NCBI GenBank assembly: GCA_963817735.1
Contig: CAWFPP010000014.1
Location: forward strand, 248,001 to 312,000
DNA length: 64,000 nucleotides
DNA from: Bog-473 sp963817735
GTDB taxonomy: Bacteria > Actinomycetota > Acidimicrobiia > Acidimicrobiales > RAAP-2
Direction: 5' to 3'
Shown here piece by piece: positions 54,160 to 63,953 of the stretch. A program made the translations under genes and the position numbers. Each line of letters begins with the position of its first letter. Position 1 is the first letter of the stretch. A model generated the notes under the pieces. The model did no database searches and was not told where the DNA came from. It was given only the letters and a program-made list of their open reading frames with translations.

Positions 54160-54516
54160 CGGGGTACTCCGGCGCCGCAATTCATGTTTCTTGCGCGATT
54201 CGCCGCCGCGATGGGCTATTTTCTTCTGGTCGCACCACGAGACGGAAACGAGGTGACCACATGGCAGGAATGACGACGCGCTCGACTTGCTCGACGCTGC
54301 CCGCTTCCGCCCTCGTGGCCCAGCCGCCCGTCTTTGCGCTTGGTGCTGCCGGAGGGGGGTCCCGGTTCGTCGGGCCCGATCTCTGCCCCGCTGGTCACTG
54401 ACGCCGACCACGACACCGCCGGGCTGACCGCCCGGACGCAATCCGAGGTCCGCCACGCACGACGAGTGCGCCATCGTCCTCCAACCGCTCGCTTCACCTC
54501 CCAACTGGAGATTCCC
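54160..54516 (+). other. Intergenic region between ruvB and the ABC exporter
   Basis: Contains TTGCGC (54191) and TATTTT (54217-54222) with a 20-bp gap, a weak promoter candidate, then the 46-codon frame listed next. Between that and the ABC gene nothing further is recognised. The ABC open frame extends into this stretch, but without protein-like sequence. Confidence 0.4.
54261..54401 (+). CDS. Possible 46-residue leader protein
   Basis: ATG at 54261 preceded by GAGG at a spacing of seven bases, with a TATTTT box upstream. The product starts MAGMTTRSTCSTLPASALVA and ends in a Gly-rich, Cys-containing tail. No family recognised, and no membrane segment strong enough to call. It could be a regulatory leader for the exporter or chance. 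Confidence 0.25.
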   Translation: MAGMTTRSTCSTLPASALVAQPPVFALGAAGGGSRFVGPDLCPAGH

Positions 54517-56337
54517 ATGGGTGAACGCACCCTCTTTCCCAACGCTTCGACCAAAGACACGCTGGCGTACTGCTGGCGCCAGATGCGGCCTGATCGCGCT
54601 GCCTTCACGGTTGCCTGCACGGCGATCGTGCTCGGCACCCTGGCCAACGCCGTGGCGGCACCGCTGATCTTCGCCTCCTTGTTGAGCCGCATATCGCAGC
54701 TCGGGCCGCACGCGCACGAGGGCCTCTGGCAGTCCTTCGGCCCTCTGCTGGTCGCCTACGCGGTCGTGCTGGCTGCCGCCACGGTGTTCGGGCGGATCGG
54801 CGGCTGGATGAACTGGGGCGCCACCCTGCGCTCGTTCGGCCGCGCCATCACCGGCGGGTACGACCACCTGATGCGACTCAGCCATTCATGGCACACGGAC
54901 AGACCCTCGGGCGAGGTGATCGCCACGCTCGAGACGTCGACCTGGGCCTTCGCCGACATGATCGACGCCACGGTCTGGGGCATCCTGCGCATCAGCGTCA
55001 CGACGATCGGGGCCATCGTGGTCCTCGGCATCGTGGCCTGGCCCGTCGCGCTCGTGATGGCGGGGCTCGTGGGCGTGTTCGCCCTGGTGCTGCACCGCCG
55101 CATGGGTCGGGTCGTTGCCGCCGAGAAGCAGTTCTCCGACGCCCACTCCCGGGCCACCGGGGTGATCGCCGACACGATCGCCAACCTGACCACCGTGCGT
55201 TCGCAGGCTGCGGAGGAGCGGGAGCAGCAGCACGTGGGGGAGCTGGTCGCCGATTCCATCAGTGCGGACCTGCGGGCCCGCAAGGTCTTCACCGCCACGC
55301 GGATCCAGATGGAGTCGGCCATGGCCTTCTTCAACTGGGCCGCCATCCTCGTCGGCGTCGTGCTGGCGCTGCACCATGTCGCCGCGGCGGGGGCGGTGTA
55401 CCTGATCCTCTTCTATGCGACCTTCGTCGGGACCAGCCTCGAAGAGTCGTTCGAGTTCATTCGCTTGATCTCCCGGGCCATCGGCCGCTGCGCGAAATTC
55501 GCCGGCATCGCCGCCACGGAGCCCGACATCGTCGACCTTCCGGGTGCGCCCGACATGGTGGTGCCGCACGGTCGCGTCGAGTTCCGTGACCTTCGGTTTG
55601 CCTACCGGGCCGGGGCCCCGCTGTTCGAGGGGCTCGACCTGTCCATCGAACCGGGGGAGCACGTCGGCCTGGTCGGGCCCTCAGGCTCGGGCAAGACGAC
55701 GCTGACCAAGCTGATGTTGCGTTTCGCGGACCGCGACGGCGGGTTGATCGAGATCGACGGCCAGGACATCGAGTGTGTCACGCAGCACTCCCTGCGCGGC
55801 CACATCGCCTACGTGCCCCAAGACCCGCAGATGCTGCACCGCACCATCGCCGAGAACATCTGTTACGGCATGGAGGGCGGCGACGGCCGTCACGGGCGCG
55901 CCGTCGACATGGACCTCGTGCGCGCCGTGGGCCGGGCCGCCTACGTGGACGAGTTCGTGGAGCGCCTTCCCGACGGCTACGAGACCGTGGTGGGCGAGCG
56001 CGGCATGAAGCTCTCCGGCGGGCAGCGCCAGCGCGTCGCCATCGCGCAGGCCATGGCCAAGGGAGCGAAGGTGCTCGTGTTGGACGAGGCGACATCGGCC
56101 TTGGACTCCGAGTCGGAGTCGCTGGTGCAGGATGCGCTGTGGCACCTGATGGAGGGCACCACGGCACTGGTCGTGGCGCACCGTCTGGCCACGATCGCCC
56201 GCCTGGACCGGATCGTGGTCCTCGACCGGGGACGCGTCGTGGAGCAGGGCACCCACGCCGAGCTCCTCGCCGCCGGTCGCAACGGCGTCTACGGGCGCTT
56301 GTGGGCGCACCAGTCGGGCGGTTTCCTGGCTGCGTGA
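54517..56337 (+). CDS. ABC transporter, fused permease and ATPase (exporter type)
   Basis: A 606-residue half-transporter. Residues 1-330 carry six membrane helices and cytoplasmic loops of the type I exporter fold (LSHSWHTDRPSGEVIATLET coupling region). The ATPase domain has Walker A VGPSGSGKTTL (about 386-396), Q-loop YVPQDPQ, signature LSGGQRQRVAIAQA, Walker B VLVLDEATSALD and the H-loop LVVAHRLATIARLD. It probably works as a homodimer exporting lipid, peptide or drug. ATG at 54517 has GGAG seven bases before it; the longer upstream frame is not protein-like. It ends at a shared terminator. Confidence 0.94.
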   Translation: MGERTLFPNASTKDTLAYCWRQMRPDRAAFTVACTAIVLGTLANAVAAPLIFASLLSRISQLGPHAHEGLWQSFGPLLVAYAVVLAAATVFGRIGGWMNWGATLRSFGRAITGGYDHLMRLSHSWHTDRPSGEVIATLETSTWAFADMIDATVWGILRISVTTIGAIVVLGIVAWPVALVMAGLVGVFALVLHRRMGRVVAAEKQFSDAHSRATGVIADTIANLTTVRSQAAEEREQQHVGELVADSISADLRARKVFTATRIQMESAMAFFNWAAILVGVVLALHHVAAAGAVYLILFYATFVGTSLEESFEFIRLISRAIGRCAKFAGIAATEPDIVDLPGAPDMVVPHGRVEFRDLRFAYRAGAPLFEGLDLSIEPGEHVGLVGPSGSGKTTLTKLMLRFADRDGGLIEIDGQDIECVTQHSLRGHIAYVPQDPQMLHRTIAENICYGMEGGDGRHGRAVDMDLVRAVGRAAYVDEFVERLPDGYETVVGERGMKLSGGQRQRVAIAQAMAKGAKVLVLDEATSALDSESESLVQDALWHLMEGTTALVVAHRLATIARLDRIVVLDRGRVVEQGTHAELLAAGRNGVYGRLWAHQSGGFLAA

Positions 56338-56340
56338 GTG

Positions 56341-56371
56341 GCTCAGTCCGCCGGTGGGTGGCGGACTGAGC
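56341..56371. terminator. Bidirectional terminator hairpin
   Basis: GCTCAGTCCGCC and GGCGGACTGAGC are perfect 12-bp arms around the loop GGTGGGT, three bases after the ABC exporter stop and directly before the end of the convergent kinase gene. Its placement between converging genes fits a two-way transcription stop. Confidence 0.75.
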
Positions 56372-58436
56372 TCAGCCCGAGTGCCGCTCAGCCCAAGCCG
56401 ACGTCGGAGCCGGAGCCGGAGCCGGAGCCTGAGCCGGAGCAGGCGGCCTGAGCCTGAGCCTGAGCCTGAGCCTGACGCCGGAGCCGGAGCCGGAGCCTGA
56501 GCGCCGGCACGGACGACCGACGCCGCCGACGTCCCGAGGGGGAGGTACACCCGGAAGGTGGTCGACCACCCCGGCGTGTCCACGATGTCGACGAACCCCT
56601 CGTGTGCCTCGGCCACGGACTTGGCGATGGCCAGGCCCAGGCCCGTGCCGGGCACACCCATCTCGGTGGACGAGGCCAGCCGGTAGAAGCGCTCGAAGAG
56701 CTGGTCGCGCTCACCCTCCGGGATGCCGAGCCCCTCGTCGAGGACCTGGACCCGCGCGTAGGAGTCGACGCTGTCGACGATGACGTGGACCCGGCCGCCG
56801 CGTGGAGAGAACTTGATGGCGTTGGAGAGCAGATTGGCCAGCAGCTGGTGCAGGCGGGTGGGGTCGCCGAAGATCGGCACCTCCTCGCCGGGGTCGATGG
56901 TGAGGACGACGCCGGCGACGGTGGCCGACGTCTGAATGGCGTGCACCGCGTCCTCGGCCAGACGGCTCAGATCCAGTTCGGTGAAGGCGACCCGGAGCCC
57001 GCGGCCCGCACCGGGGTCGGCCAGCAGGTCCTCGGCCACCCGTTGCAGGTGCTCTGCGTTGCGCTCAATGGTCTGGAGCATGCGCATCTGGCTCTCGGTC
57101 AGATCCGCGGTGGCGTCGAGCAGCAGCTCGACGAAGCCCCGGATGGAGGTGATCGGCGTGCGCAGCTCGTGGGAGACCGTCGCCACCACGTCGTCCTTCA
57201 TCTGGGTCAGCTCGCGCAGCCGGTTGTTCTGCTCAATGAGCGACTGGGTGACTTCCTTCTGAATGGCGTAGAGGCGCTCCCGGTCGGCCGCCAGCTCCTC
57301 GCGCTCGGTCACGTCGATGGCGACGACGACGTAGCCGCCGTTGGCCGGGGCGAGCCCGTCGTCCGGCGACACCCAGCCATTGGAACCGGCGGCGCCGCCA
57401 GCAGGCGAGCGGCAGCAGGCAGCAGCGGCAGAGGCTTCGGCGGGTTCGGCCTCGTCGGCCCCGGGCTCGTCGAGGGCAACGTCGGGGGTCGGAAGCGGCA
57501 GCGCGCGCACCCGCACCACACAGCGACGTTGCTGGCCGTCCTTGCGAGTCGCGGTCCACGGGACCTCGGCCGCGGTCTCGGCATCGACGGGCTCGAGCGC
57601 GGTGCGCATGGCGTCGATCGCCTGGCGCCGTTCGTCGATCTGGGCCGGGTCGATGAAGTCGGCGATGGAGTGGATGCCCACCACCTCCGCCGCCCGGTAG
57701 CCGAGCAGCTGCTCCGCCCCGGCCGAGAAGAAGGTCACGGTGCCGGCCGGGTCGACACCCATGATGGCGCTGCCGGTGGCGGCCCGGAGCAGTGTCTCGA
57801 GCCGGTCGCGGGCGTAGTCGGCCTCGCGGGCGTTGCGGCGGGCGATCCGGGACTGCTGCGCCAGGTCGGTCAGGAAGGCCCGGTCGCGCGTGACCATCGT
57901 GTAGACGGTGGACGCCACCAGGGTGGTGACGGTCGCCATGACGGCCACCTGGCGCCATTCGAGCGCGGGGTACTTGGGCGGGCCGACGAGCAGGAGGGGG
58001 ACGAGCAGGGCCAGGTCCATGCAGAAGAGCCCGACCAACAGGTGCAGGCGCCGGCCGTAGAGCGAGAGCCAGACGATGGGCAGGAGGTAGACGACCACCA
58101 GTCCGGAGTCGGAGCCGCCCTGGGCGTCTCTGATGATGGCGATGACTGCGATGTAGCCGATCGGGATGATCAGCCAGGCCCAGTCGGGGAGCCGCTCCCA
58201 GGGCAGCAGGAAGGCGGCCGCCACCAGCACGAAGAAGATGACGCCGGCGACCGAGATCTCGCGGCGGGCGTCGTGCGGGAAGGGGACGACGGCGATCAGG
58301 ACCGTCCCGATCGCCACCAGGGCGAAGACCGGGAGCCGCAGCCGCATGGAGCCGGAGAACCCGATCGGGAGGGTGGACCCCGGCAGCTGTGGATCGCGAC
58401 GCCGCTCGGCGTCGAGTGGGGGTTGGAACGACTCGC

Positions 58437-58440
<4 letters not shown>
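56372..58440 (-). CDS. PAS-domain sensor histidine kinase, C-terminal end uncertain
   Basis: Starts with GTG at 58438-58440 inside the response regulator stop (GTGA). About five to six membrane helices (residues 36-190), a PAS domain (217-385) with an Ala/Pro-rich insertion at 324-372, HisKA with His424 in ATVSHELRTPI, then an ATPase domain (NLLSNAIKFSPRGG, VLDEGLGIPEGE, VPGTGLGLAIAKS). Kinase homology ends at TTFRVYLPLG; a repetitive Ala/Pro/Ser/Gly tail follows. In this frame no stop comes until 55681, deep inside the ABC gene; the other two frames stop at 56388 and 56372, next to the terminator. A length change in the repeat is the likely cause. Confidence 0.88.
56406..56502 (-). repeat. 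Hexanucleotide repeat tract in the kinase 3' end
   Basis: Runs of GAGCCG and GAGCCT (plus-strand reading) in two blocks interrupted near 56440 and 56475. They code for alternating Ser/Gly, Ala/Pro or Leu/Arg according to frame and are prone to slippage, which would move the kinase stop codon. Confidence 0.85.
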
Positions 58441-59135
<695 letters not shown>

Positions 59136-59150
59136 CAGGAGGCAACTGTA
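59136..59150 (-). promoter_or_regulatory. -10 box (TACAGT) of the response regulator gene
   Basis: TACAGT on the minus strand (complement of 59145-59150) with a nine-base spacer TGCCTCCTG to the ATG; near-leaderless geometry. Confidence 0.45.
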
Positions 59151-59950
59151 CTGGGCAAATGGCCAAACCGAGTGAATAAGGGAGACCGTTCGGCGTGCGA
59201 AAAGTCCTGCTCAGCCCCTGAATCGGGTCTCAGATCGACAAAAGTGGGCCGCGGGGCCGCCCTTACGGGGCCGCTGAGGCCGGCACAGCTACGGCAGGCG
59301 ACGACCGCCTCGGCGCTCCCGTGAAGCCGGGAAGTGGCGGCCCGCAGGCGCAGTGGACGACGTCGCTCAGGGAGCGAAAGGTGCGCCGGCCCGGGCCGTC
59401 GGTTCCCCCGGAATTCTCCGTCCGACGGCCTCGTGAGCCCGGCGCACCTCTTCGCTGCTCCTGTCCCCCCGGCGTTCCCCCTCGTGAGAATCCGCTCCCC
59501 TCCGTCGGACTCCCACCCGGTCGACCCCCTCCGAACGACCTTCACCGTGGGCTTGCTGTACTGATGGTCAGTACCTTGCACAGCAGCTGTCGCAACCCGG
59601 GCCAGATTGGGTTGCAGTCGGGTTGCCCACCTCGAAGAGCCGCGAGACGGGCGCGCGGGCGCCGTTCTTCCCGCCGGGAGGCGACTGGCGGTGGCCTGGT
59701 TTCGGGTGCTTTTGGGTCCGCCCCGACCGGCCGCGACGCCACGATCCGGGGAGCCGGACCGCCATCCAGGGACGACGCCTCCGCCGAACCGCAGCGGGAA
59801 AGCCGGAGACGGCTGGCACTCCCGGAGTGCGGGCATTCGTGCTGGCGGCGGCGTCCGCAGGGCTCCATACCCGCACCTCGCTGCCCGAGAGACGGGGAAC
59901 GCAGGCACTAGGGTGGCGCGTCGCAACCGAATGCGGTCCAAGGATCCCTC
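59151..59950. other. 800-bp gap between the two-component system and yajC
   Basis: No open frame on either strand has recognisable domains or a good ribosome binding site; those present are GC-driven. Notable items are the palindrome at 59558-59574 and TAGGGT at 59909-59914, a possible -10 for yajC giving a leader of about 30 bases. tRNA-like T-loop sequences were looked for and not found. Confidence 0.5.
59558..59574. promoter_or_regulatory. Operator-like palindrome GTACTGA-TGG-TCAGTAC
   Basis: Perfect 7-bp arms around a 3-bp centre, AT-richer than its surroundings and typical in size for a TetR- or GntR-type operator. It stands alone in the middle of the gene-free region, 390 bp before yajC and 420 bp from the response regulator start. 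Confidence 0.45.
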
Positions 59951-60481
59951 ATGACACCAACCCCCGCGGTGGCCCACCTCGTTTTGGCCACGGCTTCGAA
60001 GTCGAGTTCCAGTTCCCTGCTCACGCTGCTGCCCCTGGTGGCCATCGGGCTCCTCGGCTATTTCTTCTTCATACGGCCCCAGCAGCGCAAGGCCCAGGCG
60101 GCCCGGCAGAACCAGGGTTCGGGCTACGACGTCGGTGACGAGGTGCAGACCGTCGGTGGCGTCATCGGCACCGTCCTCGAAGTCCACGGCGACCGCTACA
60201 CGCTCCTGACCGGGGCCCTGGGCGACGACGGCAACCTCGACGGGCCCCAGCCGACCCGGATCGTCTTCGTGCGCCAGGCCATCGCCAAGAAGATCGAACC
60301 GATCGAAGACGTGCGGGTGGACGACGAGCCTGTCGAAGACGTCCGGCCGTCGCGGGCGTCGGGCAGCCGGAACGGCACGAGCGATGGCACCAGCAGCAAC
60401 CATGAAAGCGACATCGACGATGTGGGCGGGGACGGTGCCGCCAGCAGCGGCGACCTTGGTGGGGAGTCCGAAGAGGCGTGA
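59951..60481 (+). CDS. yajC: Preprotein translocase subunit YajC
   Basis: A 176-residue YajC, part of the SecDF-YajC complex. One membrane segment (LLTLLPLVAIGLLGYFFFI) is followed by the family motif RPQQRKAQAARQ and the beta domain GDEVQTVGGVIGTVLEVHGDRYTLL. The C-terminal 50 residues are Asp/Ser-rich and variable. ATG at 59951 with AAGGA upstream. The GTG of secD overlaps its stop (GTGA). Confidence 0.95.
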   Translation: MTPTPAVAHLVLATASKSSSSSLLTLLPLVAIGLLGYFFFIRPQQRKAQAARQNQGSGYDVGDEVQTVGGVIGTVLEVHGDRYTLLTGALGDDGNLDGPQPTRIVFVRQAIAKKIEPIEDVRVDDEPVEDVRPSRASGSRNGTSDGTSSNHESDIDDVGGDGAASSGDLGGESEEA

Positions 60482-62148
60482 GCCCGAAGCCAGGGGGTCG
60501 GGCCCAGCGGCGTCAGCGACGCAATCTGTGGATCAGCGTGATCGTCGTGGTGGCGATCGCGGTCGGCTCGTTCGGGGCGGTGTTCGCAGCCAAGTGGTCG
60601 CCGCGCCTGGGCCTCGATCTCGCCGGCGGCGTGGCGGTCATCTACACGGCCGAGGGGCAGCACGTCTCGCAGGCCGACCTCGACGAGACCGTCAACATCC
60701 TGAACCTCCGTGTCGACGGCCTCGGTGTCTCGGGCGCGCAGGTGCAGACGACGGGGAAGAACCAGATCTCGGTGTCGATCCCTGGTGTGACGGATGCCCA
60801 GCAGGTGCTGAACCAGATCGGGCAGACCGCGCGCATGTACTTCCGCCCGGTCGATTGCTTCGGCTACCCCCAGGAGGTCCCGAAGAACTCGAAGACGAAG
60901 GTGTTGCCCCGAGGCATCGGGACGATTCCCGCCTGTGCGTCGTCATCAGAGCTCACCGCGGCCAACCTCGACGTCAACACCACCACCGGGCAGGCGACCA
61001 ACAACGTGCCGCCGGACAGCCAGTACGCCACCTACCCGTCGACGAGCGTCGAAAAGCCCAACTACGCCAACAGCATGGTGCTGCTGCCCGGCATCAACGG
61101 TGCGTGCGGCGCGTCCGGGCTGAGATGCGTGCTCGGGCCCTCGCAGATGACGGGGCATTCCATCGCCAGCGCCCAGGCGACACAGAACCAGACGGGCGCG
61201 TGGGTGGTCGACTACTCGCTGGCGGGCGCGGCCGGCTCGGCGCTGTGGGACAAGGTGGCCTCGGAGAACTTCCACCAGCTGCTCGGGATCGAGCTCGACG
61301 GTGAGGTCTACTCGGCGCCCATCATCCAGCCGAGCCAGTCGACCTTCTCGTCCTTCGACGGCAGGGGTGAGATCTCGGGGAACCTGACGCAGGCCGACGC
61401 GCAGAACCTGGCGCAGGCCATGAACTTCGGTGCGCTGCCGGTCACGTTGAGGGCGGCCACGTCGCAGACGGTGTCGGCCACCCTGGGCCATTCCGCGCTG
61501 GTGGCGGGACTCGGAGCGGGCATCGCCGGCCTCGTCCTCGTGCTGCTCTACGTCCTCTTCTACTACCGCGGCCTCGGATTGGTGGTCATCTCCGGGCTGC
61601 TGCTGACGGCCATGATGCTCTGGGCCATCATCTCGTCGTTGGGCCATACGTCAGTGGCGCCGAGCTTCGACCTGGCCGGCATCACGGGGCTCATCGTGTC
61701 GATCGGTATCACCGTGGACTCGTACATCGTGTACTTCGAACGATTGAAAGACGAGGCCAGATCGGGCCGCTCGGTCCGCACGTCGGTCGACCGCGGCTTC
61801 AAGAGCGCATGGCGGACGGTGTGGGCCGCTGACTTCGTGTCGCTGCTGGCTGCCATCGTGTTGTATCTCGTCGCGGTCGGCAACGTGAAGGGCTTCGCCT
61901 TCTTCCTCGGGCTGTCGACCATCATGGACATGGCCGTCACGTGGTTCTACACGCGCCCGCTCGTCATCCTGCTCGGCCAGAGCCCGCGGCTGCAGGGCTC
62001 GGGTGCCTTCAGCATCGCCACCGGTCTCGGTGCGGGCCCGCAGACGCCGGCCCCGGGGGCCGGAGTGGGCCTGCCGGTGGGCGCCGGAGCCGGAGCCGGC
62101 GCCGGAGCCGGCGGCGGCGGCGGGGGCGGGGGCGGGGGCGGCTCGTGA
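60478..62148 (+). CDS. secD: Protein translocase subunit SecD
   Basis: A 556-residue RND-type SecD, which uses the proton gradient to pull exported proteins across the membrane. TM1 near residue 20, then the D1 motif SPRLGLDLAGGVAVIYTAEG, a large external domain, and five C-terminal helices with GITGLIVSIGITVDSYIVYFER and SAWRTVWAADFVSLLAA. The tail after residue 510 is Gly/Ala/Pro-rich with a Gly run. The external domain contains an insertion rich in Thr/Asn between about 145 and 215. The secF GTG overlaps its stop. Confidence 0.95.
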   Translation: MSPKPGGRAQRRQRRNLWISVIVVVAIAVGSFGAVFAAKWSPRLGLDLAGGVAVIYTAEGQHVSQADLDETVNILNLRVDGLGVSGAQVQTTGKNQISVSIPGVTDAQQVLNQIGQTARMYFRPVDCFGYPQEVPKNSKTKVLPRGIGTIPACASSSELTAANLDVNTTTGQATNNVPPDSQYATYPSTSVEKPNYANSMVLLPGINGACGASGLRCVLGPSQMTGHSIASAQATQNQTGAWVVDYSLAGAAGSALWDKVASENFHQLLGIELDGEVYSAPIIQPSQSTFSSFDGRGEISGNLTQADAQNLAQAMNFGALPVTLRAATSQTVSATLGHSALVAGLGAGIAGLVLVLLYVLFYYRGLGLVVISGLLLTAMMLWAIISSLGHTSVAPSFDLAGITGLIVSIGITVDSYIVYFERLKDEARSGRSVRTSVDRGFKSAWRTVWAADFVSLLAAIVLYLVAVGNVKGFAFFLGLSTIMDMAVTWFYTRPLVILLGQSPRLQGSGAFSIATGLGAGPQTPAPGAGVGLPVGAGAGAGAGAGGGGGGGGGGGS

Positions 62149-63812
62149 GCGACAACGGCCGCGGAGGGAACGGCGACGGGAGCTCTCTCGACGACGTGCC
62201 CGAGGACGATGTCGAGAGGCTCGAGGAGAGCGTCGACACGGGCAGCCTCGACGAGGAGGAGCTCGTCAGCCTCGATGACGCCGCCCGGGCCCTGCTGGCC
62301 CGGGAGCCCAAGGGCCACGGGCCGATCGCCCGCCTCTACCGGGGCGAGACCCGCTTCGACTTCGTCGGCAAGCGCAAGATCTGGTTCAGCCTCTCCACGG
62401 CGATCATCGTCCTCGGGATCATCTCGATCGTGCTGCGCGGCGGGCTGAACCTGGGCATCGAGTTCAAGGGCGGGACGGAGTGGACGATCGCCGCGCCAGG
62501 CGTGACGCAGAGCGAGGCGACCGCCGCGCTCAACGGGACGGGCGTGATCGATCCCACGGTGCAGCTGCTCGGGAGCGGGAGCAAGCAGACCCTCACCGTG
62601 CAGTCGGACGTGAACCGGCTGTCGCAGGCCCAGCAGGCTGCCGTCAACACCAACGTGCAGAAGGCGATGACCGAGGTGGCGGACGCGCACGCGCCCAAGG
62701 GTTCGACGCCCAGCACGACCTCGACGACCGCCAAGGCGACGACCACGACGGCAGCCAAGGCGGCAGCGGGAGCCACTACCAGCTCGACGGCACCCACGAC
62801 CACGACGACGTCGCCGAGCAGCTCCGTAACGTCGACCCCGCCCGATCGGATCAGCGTGACCACCGTCGGGCCGACGTGGGGATCGTCCATCACGGACAAG
62901 GCGATCCAGGCGCTGATCATCTTCTTCATCGTTGTGGCGATCTACATCAGCATCCGCTTCGAGCCCAAGATGGCGCTGGCGGCGTTCATCGCCATGCTCC
63001 ACGACGTCCTCGTCGCCATCGGCATCTACTCCATCTTCAACTTCCAGGTCACGCCCGACACCGTGGTGGCCATCTTGACCATCCTCGGCTACTCGCTCTA
63101 CGACACCGTCGTGGTGTTCGACCGGGTGCGTGACAACACCAAGGGCATCGGCAGCAGCGGCCGGTTGACCTACCCGCAGCTCATCAACCTGTCGATGAAC
63201 CAGACGCTGGCCCGATCGATCAACACCTCCATGGTGGCCATCCTGCCGGTGCTCGCCGTGCTCCTGATCGGCGCGCAGCTGCTCGGCGCCACCACGCTGC
63301 AGTCCTACGGGCTTGCGCTCTTCGTCGGGCTGCTCTCCGGGGCCTACTCGTCGATCTTCATCGCCTCGCCCGTGCTCTGCATGATGAAGGAGCGCGAGGA
63401 CCGCTGGGTCCAGATCGCCGACCGCTTGGCCAAGCGCGGCAACACCAAGGAGTTCTACTCTGCGGTGGACGCGGCCCACATGAACACCGCCATCAGCGTG
63501 GCGGCCTCGGGCCAGGGCAACCGGGCCGGCGCTGCCGCCGTGCAAAAGTCGGGTTCCAAGCGCAGCGGGCCCATCCGGCCCGGTTCGGGGAGCGGTGCGG
63601 GCGGCGGTGGGGGAGGCGCGGGTTCCGCCGGGGGAGCGACGGCGGTGCTGGACCGCCAGCCCGGTTCGGGTTCGGCGTCGGGCGCCTCGAGCTCGGCCGC
63701 AGGCGCTGGTGCCGCGTCGTCTGCGGGTGCGACGTCGCCTGGTGCCGGGCGGCCGTCGGCCCAGGGTCCCCGGCCGCGCAAGAACAAGAACAAGAGCAGG
63801 CGCAAACGCTGA
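62145..63812 (+). CDS. secF: Protein translocase subunit SecF with Thr/Ser-rich insertion
   Basis: A 555-residue SecF, longer than the usual 300-400. An acidic N terminus of about 75 residues precedes TM1 (KIWFSLSTAIIVLGIISIVL) and the GLNLGIEFKGGTEW motif. In the external domain a low-complexity block of about 55 Thr/Ser/Ala/Pro residues (near 190-240) is inserted. Helices 2-6 include TPDTVVAILTILGYSLYDTVVVFDR and SINTSMVAILPVLAVLL. The C-terminal 100 residues are Gly/Ser/Ala-rich, ending in a basic RKNKNKSRRKR tail. The GTG start overlaps the secD stop. Confidence 0.94.
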   Translation: MSDNGRGGNGDGSSLDDVPEDDVERLEESVDTGSLDEEELVSLDDAARALLAREPKGHGPIARLYRGETRFDFVGKRKIWFSLSTAIIVLGIISIVLRGGLNLGIEFKGGTEWTIAAPGVTQSEATAALNGTGVIDPTVQLLGSGSKQTLTVQSDVNRLSQAQQAAVNTNVQKAMTEVADAHAPKGSTPSTTSTTAKATTTTAAKAAAGATTSSTAPTTTTTSPSSSVTSTPPDRISVTTVGPTWGSSITDKAIQALIIFFIVVAIYISIRFEPKMALAAFIAMLHDVLVAIGIYSIFNFQVTPDTVVAILTILGYSLYDTVVVFDRVRDNTKGIGSSGRLTYPQLINLSMNQTLARSINTSMVAILPVLAVLLIGAQLLGATTLQSYGLALFVGLLSGAYSSIFIASPVLCMMKEREDRWVQIADRLAKRGNTKEFYSAVDAAHMNTAISVAASGQGNRAGAAAVQKSGSKRSGPIRPGSGSGAGGGGGGAGSAGGATAVLDRQPGSGSASGASSSAAGAGAASSAGATSPGAGRPSAQGPRPRKNKNKSRRKR

Positions 63813-63893
63813 GCTGAGGCGGGGCGACACAAAGGGGAGCCGAGCCGAACCGAGGCGAGCCGAGCGGAGCGCCCTCCATCGCCGCAGGAAGCA

Positions 63894-63911
63894 CCGCTGC
63901 ATATGCAGCGG
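63894..63911. promoter_or_regulatory. Perfect 18-bp palindrome after secF
   Basis: CCGCTGCATATGCAGCGG is its own reverse complement over all 18 bases. With no loop bases it is a poor RNA terminator but an ideal binding site for a dimeric repressor or activator; its right end lies 30 bp before the -10 box of the next gene. Confidence 0.5.
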
Positions 63912-63941
63912 CGTGTGCGTCTCTGCATTTCCCCTGGCGGG

Positions 63942-63953
63942 TAGCCTGTATGG
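63942..63953 (+). promoter_or_regulatory. -10 box (TAGCCT) before the last gene
   Basis: TAGCCT at 63942-63947 with six bases to ATG 63954, the same box as before proS and dapB; leaderless geometry. Confidence 0.5.

Noticed and set aside
55681..56371. Extension of the minus-strand kinase frame into the ABC exporter
   Set aside because: Kinase homology ends before it, the sequence is antisense to a clear ATPase domain, and a bidirectional terminator lies at its start.
59151..59950. A tRNA or other structural RNA in the yajC upstream gap
   Set aside because: No GGTTCRANYCC-type T loop or cloverleaf could be found on either strand.
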